From contig SFTJ01000008.1 of the NCBI GenBank assembly GCA_004563195.1, positions 76,969 through 140,968 of the forward strand: 64,000 nucleotides of DNA. The letters run 5' to 3'. How positions within the stretch are numbered: the stretch's first letter is position 1; each line of letters starts with the position of its first letter. Below the pieces are notes generated by a model that made no database searches, was not told the origin of the DNA, and saw only the letters and a program-made list of their open reading frames with translations. This document shows, piece after piece, positions 26,757 to 34,436 of this stretch. Position numbers and translations under genes: made by a program. This DNA is from a bacterium (GTDB lineage Bacteria > Bacteroidota > Bacteroidia > Bacteroidales > Muribaculaceae).

Positions 26757-27767
26757 TTACTTGTTCAAAGCAGTAGCAACGTCAACAGCAACAGCAACGG
26801 TGCAACCTACCATCGGGTTGTTACCGATGCCGAGGAAGCCCATCATCTCAACGTGAGCAGGAACTGAAGACGAACCTGCGAATTGAGCGTCAGAGTGCAT
26901 ACGGCCAAGAGTATCGGTCATACCATAAGAAGCAGGACCTGCTGCCATGTTATCGGGGTGAAGTGTACGACCTGTACCACCACCCGAAGCAACGCTGAAG
27001 TATGGCTTACCTGCCAATACGCGTTCCTTCTTGTATGTACCTGCTACCGGGTGTTGGAAACGAGTTGGGTTAGTAGAGTTACCTGTGATAGATACGTCTA
27101 CGCCTTCCTTCCACATGATAGCCACACCTTCGCGTACGTCGTCAGCACCATAGCATCTTACCTTTGCACGTGGACCATCTGAATATGGAATTTCTTCTAC
27201 CACCTTCAATTCGCCGGTGAAATAGTCGAACTCAGTTTGAACATAAGTGAAACCATTGATACGGCTGATAATCTTAGCAGCATCCTTGCCGAGACCGTTA
27301 AGAATGCAGCGGAGAGGCTCCTTGCGCACCTTGTCGGCCTTTGCAGCAATCTTGATTGCACCTTCGGCTGCTGCAAACGATTCGTGACCTGCCAAGAATG
27401 CGAAGCACTTAGTCTCTTCGCGGAGCAAACGTGCTGCCAAGTTACCGTGGCCAAGACCTACCTTACGATCGTCGGCTACCGAACCCGGAATACAGAACGA
27501 TTGAAGACCCAAACCGATAGCTTCGGCTGCGTCTGCTGCGTTCTTGCAACCCTTCTTCAATGCGATGGCTGCACCTACTACGTATGCCCACTTTGCGTTC
27601 TCAAAGCAGATTGGCTGAGTTTCTTCACATGTCAAATATGGATCGATGCCTGCTGCTTCGCATATTGCGTTGGCTTCTTCTATATCCTTTATGCCGTTTT
27701 CGTTCAATGCAGCAAGAATTTGCTTGATACGACGGTCTTGAGATTCAAATTTTACTTCTCTTATCAT
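26757..27767 (-). CDS. GGGtGRT protein
   Basis: 336 residues. Matches the GGGtGRT family, named for its motif, here SVASGGGTGRTLHPDN near residue 280. Other highly conserved blocks are KVGLGHGNLAARLLREETKCFAFLAGHESFAAAEGA near 130, NGLGKDAAKIISRINGF near 170 and GNSTNPTRFQHPVAGTYKKE near 240. No signal or membrane segment, so cytoplasmic. No biochemical function is established to my knowledge. Cysteines lie in EAICEAAG, TCEETQPICFEN and elsewhere. It follows a NifU-like scaffold gene by 14 nt and shares its terminator, so a role in Fe-S or metal-cofactor handling is inferred. Confidence 0.9.
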   Translation of the reverse strand: MIREVKFESQDRRIKQILAALNENGIKDIEEANAICEAAGIDPYLTCEETQPICFENAKWAYVVGAAIALKKGCKNAADAAEAIGLGLQSFCIPGSVADDRKVGLGHGNLAARLLREETKCFAFLAGHESFAAAEGAIKIAAKADKVRKEPLRCILNGLGKDAAKIISRINGFTYVQTEFDYFTGELKVVEEIPYSDGPRAKVRCYGADDVREGVAIMWKEGVDVSITGNSTNPTRFQHPVAGTYKKERVLAGKPYFSVASGGGTGRTLHPDNMAAGPASYGMTDTLGRMHSDAQFAGSSSVPAHVEMMGFLGIGNNPMVGCTVAVAVDVATALNK

Positions 27768-27781
27768 AATGAGTCCTCCTA

Positions 27782-28474
27782 TTATTCTTTGCGTGGGTCA
27801 ATATATTTAACTGCATCTTTGAAGCGGCCATAGGTGCCCATTGCGCCATCTATTGCCTCTGCCGGGGTCTTGCCCTTCTTGATAGCATCGGTAAACTTGC
27901 CAAGGTGCAAGAACTCATAACCGATTACTTCGTTGTTTGCATCCAATGCCATGCGTGTGCAATAGCCTTCTGCCATCTCAAGATAACGTACACCCTTTGC
28001 CTTGGTACCAAACATTGTACCTACCTGGCTGCGCAATCCCTTGCCAAGGTCCTCAAGGCCTGCACCTATCTGAAGACCTCCTTCCGAGAAGGCTGATTGA
28101 GTACGTCCGTAAACGATTTGCTTGAACAATTCGCGCATTGCGGTGTTGATTGCATCGCACACAAGGTCAGTGTTCAATGCTTCCAAAATTGTCTTTCCAG
28201 GAAGAATTTCTGCTGCCATTGCTGCTGAGTGTGTCATACCCGAGCATCCGATAGTTTCTACAAGGGCTTCTTCGATTACACCTTCCTTTACGTTCAACGA
28301 TAGCTTGCATGCGCCCTGTTGTGGTGCACACCAACCAATACCGTGTGTAAAACCTGAAATGTCCTTGATTTCTTTTGCTCTAACCCATTTTCCCTCCTCT
28401 GGTATTGGAGCAGATGGATGGTTAGCACCCTTTGCGACACAACACATGTGTTGTACTTCTTGTGTATAAACCAT
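27782..28474 (-). CDS. NifU/IscU-like iron-sulfur cluster scaffold protein
   Basis: 230 residues. The N-terminal half has the IscU-like cysteine pattern: WCAPQQGACKL (near 49-56) and TIGCSGMTHSAAMAAE (near 75), plus MCCVAKGANHPSAPIPEEGKW at the start. The C-terminal half (RTQSAFSEGGLQIGAGLEDLGKGLRSQVGTM, then MAEGYCTRMALD) is absent from ordinary IscU and specific to this family. First gene of a two-gene operon with the GGGtGRT protein. No cysteine desulfurase or suf gene is adjacent, so it is not a standard isc/suf locus. Confidence 0.87.
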   Translation of the reverse strand: MVYTQEVQHMCCVAKGANHPSAPIPEEGKWVRAKEIKDISGFTHGIGWCAPQQGACKLSLNVKEGVIEEALVETIGCSGMTHSAAMAAEILPGKTILEALNTDLVCDAINTAMRELFKQIVYGRTQSAFSEGGLQIGAGLEDLGKGLRSQVGTMFGTKAKGVRYLEMAEGYCTRMALDANNEVIGYEFLHLGKFTDAIKKGKTPAEAIDGAMGTYGRFKDAVKYIDPRKE

Positions 28475-28642
28475 AATAGTTTCTGTTAATATTATAAATT
28501 CAACTAAAAATGATAATTGTCTGTCTTTATAGTCTTTCGTTTCTAATGCCCATAATCGGCTTTATCTCAGTGATGTAGCCAATTTCAAGCCAACCATATA
28601 CCTGCCCCCTGACGAGGGCACAATTTTGGTTTTCCAAAATTA
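28475..28642 (-). promoter_or_regulatory. Promoter and long leader of the NifU-like/GGGtGRT operon
   Basis: Minus strand TAATTTTG at 28635-28642 implies a leader of about 150 nt. Its 5' end holds a stem TGCCCTC/GGGGGCA with loop GTCA (28603-28620). The leader could regulate the operon; no known riboswitch was recognised. Confidence 0.4.
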
Positions 28643-28873
28643 CTCAAAAAAAATCATTTATACATTATCATTCCATACAAATTTATCACATTTTTCATCC
28701 TATTTTTCCTTTTTTATCACTTTGCCACACTCCTCACCCGCAAAATGCTCATCTCTAACTCCCCTATTTACACATCTACACCCGGCAACTACTCAGCCAC
28801 CGGGTGCTCTCATATCATGCGTTTTGCATAGTATCAGATCCTATATATATAGTTTTAACCCACTTTACAATCA
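28643..28873. other. AT-rich gap with one hairpin
   Basis: Contains CACCCGG/CCGGGTG (28779-28806, 14 nt loop) near the stop of the small minus-strand gene. Without a T-run on either side it is a weak terminator candidate. Nothing else recognised. Confidence 0.3.
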
Positions 28874-29161
28874 TTACCATGGTATGAGATACTGCCCGTT
28901 GGCAGCCACAGGTGCACTCACCCTCGGCTGAGCACCCGCATTCGATGCCAATGGCATACTCACATTCCAGCCCTCACTCTGATTGCGAATAAGCAACCGT
29001 GCCACGCCCACAAAACGTCCCGCTGCCCTGAATACCGCACTTATCACATCGCGCAGACTACCGAAGCAATTATCACTAAACTTCACCACAGTCTCACCGT
29101 CGATTGTCAACACAGCATATATCTTGTCGCCAAAGTTAACCTTATTTCTTCCTCGCATCAT
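28874..29161 (-). CDS. Small Bacteroidales protein of unknown function
   Basis: 95 residues, MMRGRNKVNFGDKIYAVLTIDGETVVKFSD then RFVGVARLLIRNQSEGWNVSMPL. It reads as a genuine compact alpha/beta protein, and I have the impression of similar short proteins in other Bacteroidales genomes, but I cannot give a family or function. No signal peptide. It sits alone, with no clear promoter box upstream. Confidence 0.55.
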   Translation of the reverse strand: MMRGRNKVNFGDKIYAVLTIDGETVVKFSDNCFGSLRDVISAVFRAAGRFVGVARLLIRNQSEGWNVSMPLASNAGAQPRVSAPVAANGQYLIPW

Positions 29162-29367
29162 AGCTCGTTTCCTCCTTAATTGTTTCGTTTACAATGCAAA
29201 GGTCGCCACATACTGCGCACCTTACTTGCGCATATAAGTTAATATAGGTTAATTATATCTTTTTGATACTATTTTCTCACCATCGCACCTACAACACATG
29301 GCACTAATATTTCTTCAAAAATCAGGTTCAAACTAAAATAAATAATCCGATTTCCGAAAAAAACAAT

Positions 29368-29375
29368 TATATTTG
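29368..29375 (+). promoter_or_regulatory. -7 box for the small lipoprotein
   Basis: TATATTTG, 33 nt before the ATG at 29409; rules out translation from the longer frame that begins at 29373. Confidence 0.65.
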
Positions 29376-29408
29376 CACCAACAAAACCAAACAACTCGCT
29401 CTACAGTT

Positions 29409-29723
29409 ATGAAAAAGTTGATATTAATAATGCTTACCATCATGTCGGTATCATTGTGGTCATGCGGTAAAAGCGACACTAACGCCGAACAAAGCGACAC
29501 TATAGCCACCACCGACACTCTCGAGATTAGCGGAATCGCCATCGATGGAGCTATGAACAGCGTCACCATTGCCGCTAGCACCGGCGATACACTCAGCTTC
29601 AGCTATCCCGACCTGGCACCTGAAAAACGCTACTCTTGGTCGACAGGCGACAGCATCACCATCAAGTTCGTCCTCATCGACGACGAACCGATAGTGACCG
29701 AACTAACAAGCGCAGCACAATAG
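29409..29723 (+). CDS. Small lipoprotein of unknown function
   Basis: 104 residues. Lipoprotein signal with lipobox VSLWSC (lipid on Cys 19), then an acidic linker (KSDTNAEQSDTIATTDT) and a compact beta-rich domain (GIAIDGAMNSVTIAASTGDTLSFSYPDL). No family recognised. The downstream neighbour is tRNA-Gly. Confidence 0.75.
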   Translation: MKKLILIMLTIMSVSLWSCGKSDTNAEQSDTIATTDTLEISGIAIDGAMNSVTIAASTGDTLSFSYPDLAPEKRYSWSTGDSITIKFVLIDDEPIVTELTSAAQ

Positions 29724-29781
29724 CATAAGCACCACAGACACATAACAGGGCACATGATAAGCCCCCTATAAGCATATTCAC

Positions 29782-29854
29782 GCGGTAGTAGCTCAGTCGG
29801 TAGAGCATCAGCTTCCCAAGCTGAGGGTCGCGGGTTCGAACCCCGTCTACCGCT
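29782..29854 (+). tRNA. tRNA-Gly (anticodon CCC)
   Basis: 73 nt cloverleaf. Acceptor GCGGTAG pairs with CTACCGC, the D arm is GCTC...GAGC, the anticodon stem TCAGC/GCTGA encloses loop TTCCCAA with anticodon CCC, and the T loop is TTCGAAC. CCA is not encoded. Reads glycine codon GGG. Confidence 0.95.
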
Positions 29855-30074
29855 CAAAAAATAAATTATAAAATACCCTTTCTGCCAATGGGCGCAAGCA
29901 TTTGCCACAGACATGTCGGTGCAAATGTATCGCGACCTTACCTCTTCGCTCCAACTATAACCATCATCACCCTCACACATACACAAGAGAGCCGTCACTC
30001 TGTGCATAAAGTGGCGACCCTCACACAAAAACATTTCGGTATGAAATAGACTTTATTTATCACATATCACAAAG
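29855..30074. other. Gap after tRNA-Gly
   Basis: 220 nt with no gene, terminator or promoter that I can support. Confidence 0.5.
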
Positions 30075-30296
30075 TTATGCCTCCTGCTCTTCATCGGCAC
30101 GAAACTCCAGAATATCGGCAGGCTGACACTCCAGAATGGAGCAGATAGCATTAAGCGTGCTGAAACGTATGGCTTTAGCCTTACCCGTTTTCAATATCGA
30201 CAGATTAGCCTGCGTGATACCTATCCTTTCAGCAAGTTCGCCAAGCGACATCTTTCGCCGAGCCATCATTACATCAAGATTAACTATTATTGCCAT
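30075..30296 (-). CDS. XRE-family transcriptional regulator (YozG-like)
   Basis: 73 residues from ATG 30296; the longer frame lies within the upstream gene's stop region. A single Cro/C1-type helix-turn-helix: MSLGELAERIGITQANLSILKTGKAKAIRFSTLNAICSILECQPADIL, residues about 16-63. Such short regulators are typically paired with DUF2975 membrane proteins, as here (16 nt downstream of that gene). Targets unknown; autoregulation is likely. Confidence 0.88.
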   Translation of the reverse strand: MAIIVNLDVMMARRKMSLGELAERIGITQANLSILKTGKAKAIRFSTLNAICSILECQPADILEFRADEEQEA

Positions 30297-30312
30297 AATT
30301 CTTCCGATTTGA

Positions 30313-30792
30313 TTAAATAGTAAGTTCTTGTTCCTCACTCACTTCCACAGCTATTGCATACAATTTGGCAAACACTATCAGCACAAAGCAAGTGATAAGC
30401 ATATATTCATTGATATAGATCTCCAACTGACGAATACCATTATAAATAATATTCCCCGCATTGCCATCTACAAGCGAATACACAAAATAAAGAGCCGACA
30501 AAGCATACAGCCAACGATGATTGCCCCGGATAAACAACTTGCCCGCTGCAGCACCACGCCAAATCCTTACCAGAAACACAAGCAACACAACCACAAGTCC
30601 AAGCGCAAGCACATAGCGCAACACCACAAGCAACACACACAGCCACTGAACATCTGCCATCTCCTCCGGCACATTAGCCACAACATAGTCGATAGTACCC
30701 CACGACTGAACACTCAAAAAAGCCACAAAAAGCCCGCAAAGCACCCCGCAAGCCACTATCAACCTCTTCAGTGATTTCGATTCATTTTTCAT
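30313..30792 (-). CDS. DUF2975 integral membrane protein
   Basis: 159 residues from ATG 30792 (the longer frame would overlap the promoter box at 30825-30832). Four hydrophobic helices near 11-31, 53-78, 93-115 and 131-150. DUF2975 proteins of unknown function are habitually encoded with a small XRE regulator, which follows here. The pair could form a membrane-linked regulatory switch, but no mechanism is established. Confidence 0.83.
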   Translation of the reverse strand: MKNESKSLKRLIVACGVLCGLFVAFLSVQSWGTIDYVVANVPEEMADVQWLCVLLVVLRYVLALGLVVVLLVFLVRIWRGAAAGKLFIRGNHRWLYALSALYFVYSLVDGNAGNIIYNGIRQLEIYINEYMLITCFVLIVFAKLYAIAVEVSEEQELTI

Positions 30793-30824
30793 ATTACGAT
30801 AATTATTTATTGTTAAACGATATG

Positions 30825-30832
30825 CAAAGATA
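30825..30832 (-). promoter_or_regulatory. -7 box for the DUF2975/XRE pair
   Basis: Minus strand TATCTTTG, 32 nt before the start at 30792. Confidence 0.65.
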
Positions 30833-30888
30833 AAACGCACATTTCTGTTTTACAAATAATATTTATCGTTTTTCGATAATTTAACACA

Positions 30889-33351
30889 TTACTCTTTCAC
30901 AATTCTCAGTGTATGGCGGGAATGGGTGGTTTGCACCTGTAGCAGGTAGATGCCGGGGGTGAGTGTTTCTACCGAAATCTCGACCTCTTGTGCAGGTGTC
31001 ACTTTGGCGCTGAGCACTTTGCTGCCTGAGAGTGAGTAGATTTCCACTTGCTCTATGGCATCGGCTGCCGCAACATTTAGCACATCGCGTGCCGGAGAGG
31101 GATATGCCATCACGCCGAGGGCATCGACTGCGATGTCGACAAGCCCCGATTTCATACCCACTGTGAAGGTCTGGAACGAGGTGAGCATAGTGCACGGATT
31201 GACATTGTAATCGAAAATTGCTGCCTGATATGTCATCCCCACCACGGCATTCTTAAAGGGCACATTGAAGGTCACCACCTTTGACTGCCCTGCTGTGAGA
31301 TCGAAAAATTCCGACGAGCCGCGGCACAGCGAGGTGCCTCCCATGCGATGTATGTAGGCATCGAGCACACCATTGAAATATCCTGCGGTGCAGCTCACGC
31401 GCAGGGTCATCTTCACATTGTCGGCGTTCACATTATCGGCATTCTCTATGGTGAACGATGAAGCTCGAAGTGTGTAGCTGCCGCTATTCTCTTTCACGGT
31501 TACTTCGGCTGGCATCGATATCAAATTCCCTTCGTAATCAGCCATTGCCAGATAGTAATTGCCGGGCGCTATGTCGTCGGGCAGTCGGGTGATATGTTCT
31601 TGTGTCATTGATTCGCCGTTGCGGAGTTCATACATCAAGCCTTCACCTTGATGCACTACGGTTAGGTCGTCATAGTTGAGCAGCACTGGATAGATGTATT
31701 GGCAATAGTCACCGCCTCGGTTTGTCACGGTGGCTGTCACCGAGTAGCGATAGTTTTTATAGAGTTGCGTGTTCTGTGTCAGTGCGGCATTTAGCAGTGG
31801 CTTATCCACCGAAGGTAGGCGGAATGTGGCATTATTGCCTTCTTTTACCATAATTACATAAGGTGTCTTGCCTGGATACACTCTGCCCTTGGCATAGAGT
31901 TCGTGCGACATATCGTAGATGGCTGGATACAGGCGGTAGGTTCCGTCGGCAAGCCCGCCCATGGCGTTGGCATACACGCGTATGTTCTTGCCGGTAAGCG
32001 AATAGTAGTAGCTGCTCAGTATACACCAATATATATTGTTGCTCTGCACAAATGTCTCTTCGGAGGTCGATTCGTTGACTGCCATAATGCCAAGTCGCAT
32101 ATAGTAGTAGTCCTTAAAGATTGAGAATGAGGTCATTCCGGTCACACCGAACACCAGTTCGGTCATCGAGCCCAGGTCGGCTGTACCTCTATTGATGTTG
32201 CATTCGCCGTGAAAACCTATTTCTATCGTGGCTTCGCCGCCTTGGTCTTTCTTGATGTTATACACCATCTCAAGCCCTTTGCTGTATCCGGCATCGCTTC
32301 CACCTATGCCTTGCTCCGAGGGGTCGAGCGCCGACATCTTGAAATAGCCGTCATCGAGTCCCACCCAGCCCCAATTGATGTGAAAATAATCGTTCTTGTC
32401 GTAACCATCGCACACAAATGCGTGACCGCTTTTGGCATTATATCCAGCCAAATACACCACTCTGCCGTTGCGTAATTCGTTGTAGACGATATCGTTCCAT
32501 TCATCGATGCCATAATAGGCTTTTTCTGCCATCTTTATGCTCTTGTCGTATTTAAAATTATTGGGCAGAGCCTTAAACAGTTCGGCGGAGGGGGCTGTCG
32601 ATGTGGCATAATTCATGCCGCAAGCCACTCCGCAACTATAAAGAAGCGTTGCCACAGCATTGGCTTGCTGCTCGTTGTAGCCGTTGCTGTAGTTATTGAG
32701 CATATTTTCCCAGTCGTAGGTGGTTTCGCCGAAATCCACGCTCAAGGTCACTGTTTCGCCTCCGAGGGTCGACTCGTAGCTACGGCTGCCTTCACCCACT
32801 TCGGGCCAATTGTGATGCTTCATCACTTGAGCCATAGCGGTGGCGAGGCATCCGGTGACGCTGCGGTTTGAGCCCACCATCGGGCAAAGATTGTTAAACG
32901 GCGTGCTTTGTCCCCATTGAGTTTTGAGCATAGGAGCTATCGAAGGGCGGGTGTCGGCAGTCTGCACGGGCGCCGAGGTGCGCTCTATGTTGTTATCGAT
33001 GGCATATCCTATCTCTTCGCTATAGATATCGAGCATATCAGCCAAGCCGGGAGCCATATTTTGTGCATCAAATGCGCCTGATGTGCCATAGCCAAGCACT
33101 TGCTCGGCGGCGTCACTGCCCGACACTATCACAAACCCTCCTGTCGAGGCATTAAACACATACAATCTGTTCTGCGAGCCTTCGGTTTTCACATAAGCAA
33201 GTTTCATTTGGGCTTGCGAAAGTGCTCGCAAACGGCTATTGCCGCGCACAAATCGGTTTGCCGTTTCCAAGGCTTCATCCGTACTTATTTGCCTTGCCGA
33301 TATCTGCAATAATGCGGCAATCATGGTAATAACTGTTAATATGCGTTTCAT
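30889..33351 (-). CDS. C10 (streptopain-like) cysteine protease with T9SS sorting domain
   Basis: 820 residues. Signal peptide (1-19), a Spi-type inhibitory prodomain (about 20-130, ISTDEALETANRFV onwards), then the C10 catalytic domain with Cys in VTGCLATAMAQVMKHH near 168, His in SGHAFVCDGYD near 310 and FHINWGWVG. Beta-sandwich modules follow, and the last 75 residues (VMAYPSPARDVLNVAAAD to GIYLLQVQT) are a type A T9SS sorting domain, so it is exported and cleaved by PorU-type sortase. Secreted proteases of this type resemble SpeB, prtT and interpain. Promoter TAAATTTG at 33381-33388. Confidence 0.93.
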   Translation of the reverse strand: MKRILTVITMIAALLQISARQISTDEALETANRFVRGNSRLRALSQAQMKLAYVKTEGSQNRLYVFNASTGGFVIVSGSDAAEQVLGYGTSGAFDAQNMAPGLADMLDIYSEEIGYAIDNNIERTSAPVQTADTRPSIAPMLKTQWGQSTPFNNLCPMVGSNRSVTGCLATAMAQVMKHHNWPEVGEGSRSYESTLGGETVTLSVDFGETTYDWENMLNNYSNGYNEQQANAVATLLYSCGVACGMNYATSTAPSAELFKALPNNFKYDKSIKMAEKAYYGIDEWNDIVYNELRNGRVVYLAGYNAKSGHAFVCDGYDKNDYFHINWGWVGLDDGYFKMSALDPSEQGIGGSDAGYSKGLEMVYNIKKDQGGEATIEIGFHGECNINRGTADLGSMTELVFGVTGMTSFSIFKDYYYMRLGIMAVNESTSEETFVQSNNIYWCILSSYYYSLTGKNIRVYANAMGGLADGTYRLYPAIYDMSHELYAKGRVYPGKTPYVIMVKEGNNATFRLPSVDKPLLNAALTQNTQLYKNYRYSVTATVTNRGGDYCQYIYPVLLNYDDLTVVHQGEGLMYELRNGESMTQEHITRLPDDIAPGNYYLAMADYEGNLISMPAEVTVKENSGSYTLRASSFTIENADNVNADNVKMTLRVSCTAGYFNGVLDAYIHRMGGTSLCRGSSEFFDLTAGQSKVVTFNVPFKNAVVGMTYQAAIFDYNVNPCTMLTSFQTFTVGMKSGLVDIAVDALGVMAYPSPARDVLNVAAADAIEQVEIYSLSGSKVLSAKVTPAQEVEISVETLTPGIYLLQVQTTHSRHTLRIVKE

Positions 33352-33380
33352 ATTCGTATTGGCTGATGTATTTTATTACT

Positions 33381-33388
33381 CAAATTTA
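33381..33388 (-). promoter_or_regulatory. -7 box for the C10 protease gene
   Basis: Minus strand TAAATTTG, 29 nt before the start at 33351. Confidence 0.65.
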
Positions 33389-33505
33389 GCACATTATCGT
33401 ATTTTTCACGTCGCAGCCACGCGCGTTTAATTTTTTTTAACACCACAAAACACAGGCGATTGCGCTCAAAATGCTCATCGCGAGCCATAGGCAAGACAAA
33501 AACAT

Positions 33506-33513
33506 TACATTTG
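33506..33513 (+). promoter_or_regulatory. -7 box for the aquaporin gene
   Basis: TACATTTG, giving a leader of about 110 nt before ATG 33631. The leader is AT-rich with no fold recognised. Confidence 0.5.
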
Positions 33514-33630
33514 CATAAAAATCTAATATTTTGCATTGTCATATAGTTGATATCTCAGTAAATATCATTAAATTTGACTAATCAACAAGAACTAAAAAAC
33601 CTAATGTTTAACTACTAAACTAAGTTTATT

Positions 33631-34299
33631 ATGAAGAAGTATTTAGCAGAATTGGTGGGTACATTCGTACTTACACTATTTGGATGCGGCACGGCAGTAA
33701 GCCTTAACTGTGGCGTCGACACCGCATCGGTAGTCGGGACTGCACTTGCATTCGGTATTGCAGTAGTGGCAATGGCATACGCCATAGGAGGCATCAGCGG
33801 ATGCCACATCAACCCTGCCATCACCATCGGTTGCTTGCTTAGCGGCAGAATCTCGGGCAAAGATGCTGCAGGTTACATTGTAGCTCAAGTGATAGGCGCT
33901 ATCGTGGCTTCGAGTGTGCTTTATCTTATGGTTTCTACCGCCGAAGTTGCTCCTGCCGGTACCGCTACAGGAGCTAATGCTTGCAATCTTGGCATAGCCA
34001 ATGGCTTCATTGTGGAAGTGGTGCTTACTTTTGTGTTTGTGCTCGTGGTGTTGGGCGCCACCGACAGCAAGAAGGGCGCAGGCAACTTCGCCGGATTGGC
34101 TATCGGCTTGAGTTTGGTGCTTATCCACTTGGTGGGAATTCACTACACAGGCACTTCGGTCAACCCTGCTCGCTCGGTTGGTCCTGCTCTATTCGAAGGT
34201 GGTAAGGCTCTCGCCGACCTCTGGGTATTCATTGTGGCTCCTATCATCGGTGCTGCTTTGTCGGCTCTCGTTTGGAAAGTTATCGGTTCTGACAAATAA
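33631..34299 (+). CDS. aqpZ: Aquaporin Z-type MIP channel
   Basis: 222 residues with six membrane segments and both NPA half-helices: SGCHINPAITIG (near 64) and GTSVNPARSVGP (near 180). The arginine after the second NPA belongs to the aromatic/arginine filter; the filter histidine is likely in IHLVGIHYTG. This pattern favours water over glycerol. Inner membrane, monocistronic, ending at a bidirectional terminator. Confidence 0.93.
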   Translation: MKKYLAELVGTFVLTLFGCGTAVSLNCGVDTASVVGTALAFGIAVVAMAYAIGGISGCHINPAITIGCLLSGRISGKDAAGYIVAQVIGAIVASSVLYLMVSTAEVAPAGTATGANACNLGIANGFIVEVVLTFVFVLVVLGATDSKKGAGNFAGLAIGLSLVLIHLVGIHYTGTSVNPARSVGPALFEGGKALADLWVFIVAPIIGAALSALVWKVIGSDK

Positions 34300-34340
34300 C
34301 CAAGAATTGCATAGAAAAGTAACAGATTACTTGTCGATAT

Positions 34341-34396
34341 AAAAAAATAATCTCAAGTCACGGCTTAATGCACGCGACTTGAGATTATATTTTTTT
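34341..34396. terminator. Bidirectional terminator
   Basis: Perfect 13 bp stem ATAATCTCAAGTC/GACTTGAGATTAT with a 16 nt loop, flanked by A7 on the left and T7 on the right. Serves aqpZ and the convergent C1 protease operon. Confidence 0.9.
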
Positions 34397-34436
34397 GCTG
34401 GCACCCACTGCTATTCGCAGGCTTATGCGTTGATTA

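Noticed and set aside
28626..28931. Plus-strand 101-codon frame in the gap after the NifU-like gene
   Set aside because: AT-rich random-looking protein, overlaps a promoter on the other strand and a conserved minus-strand gene.
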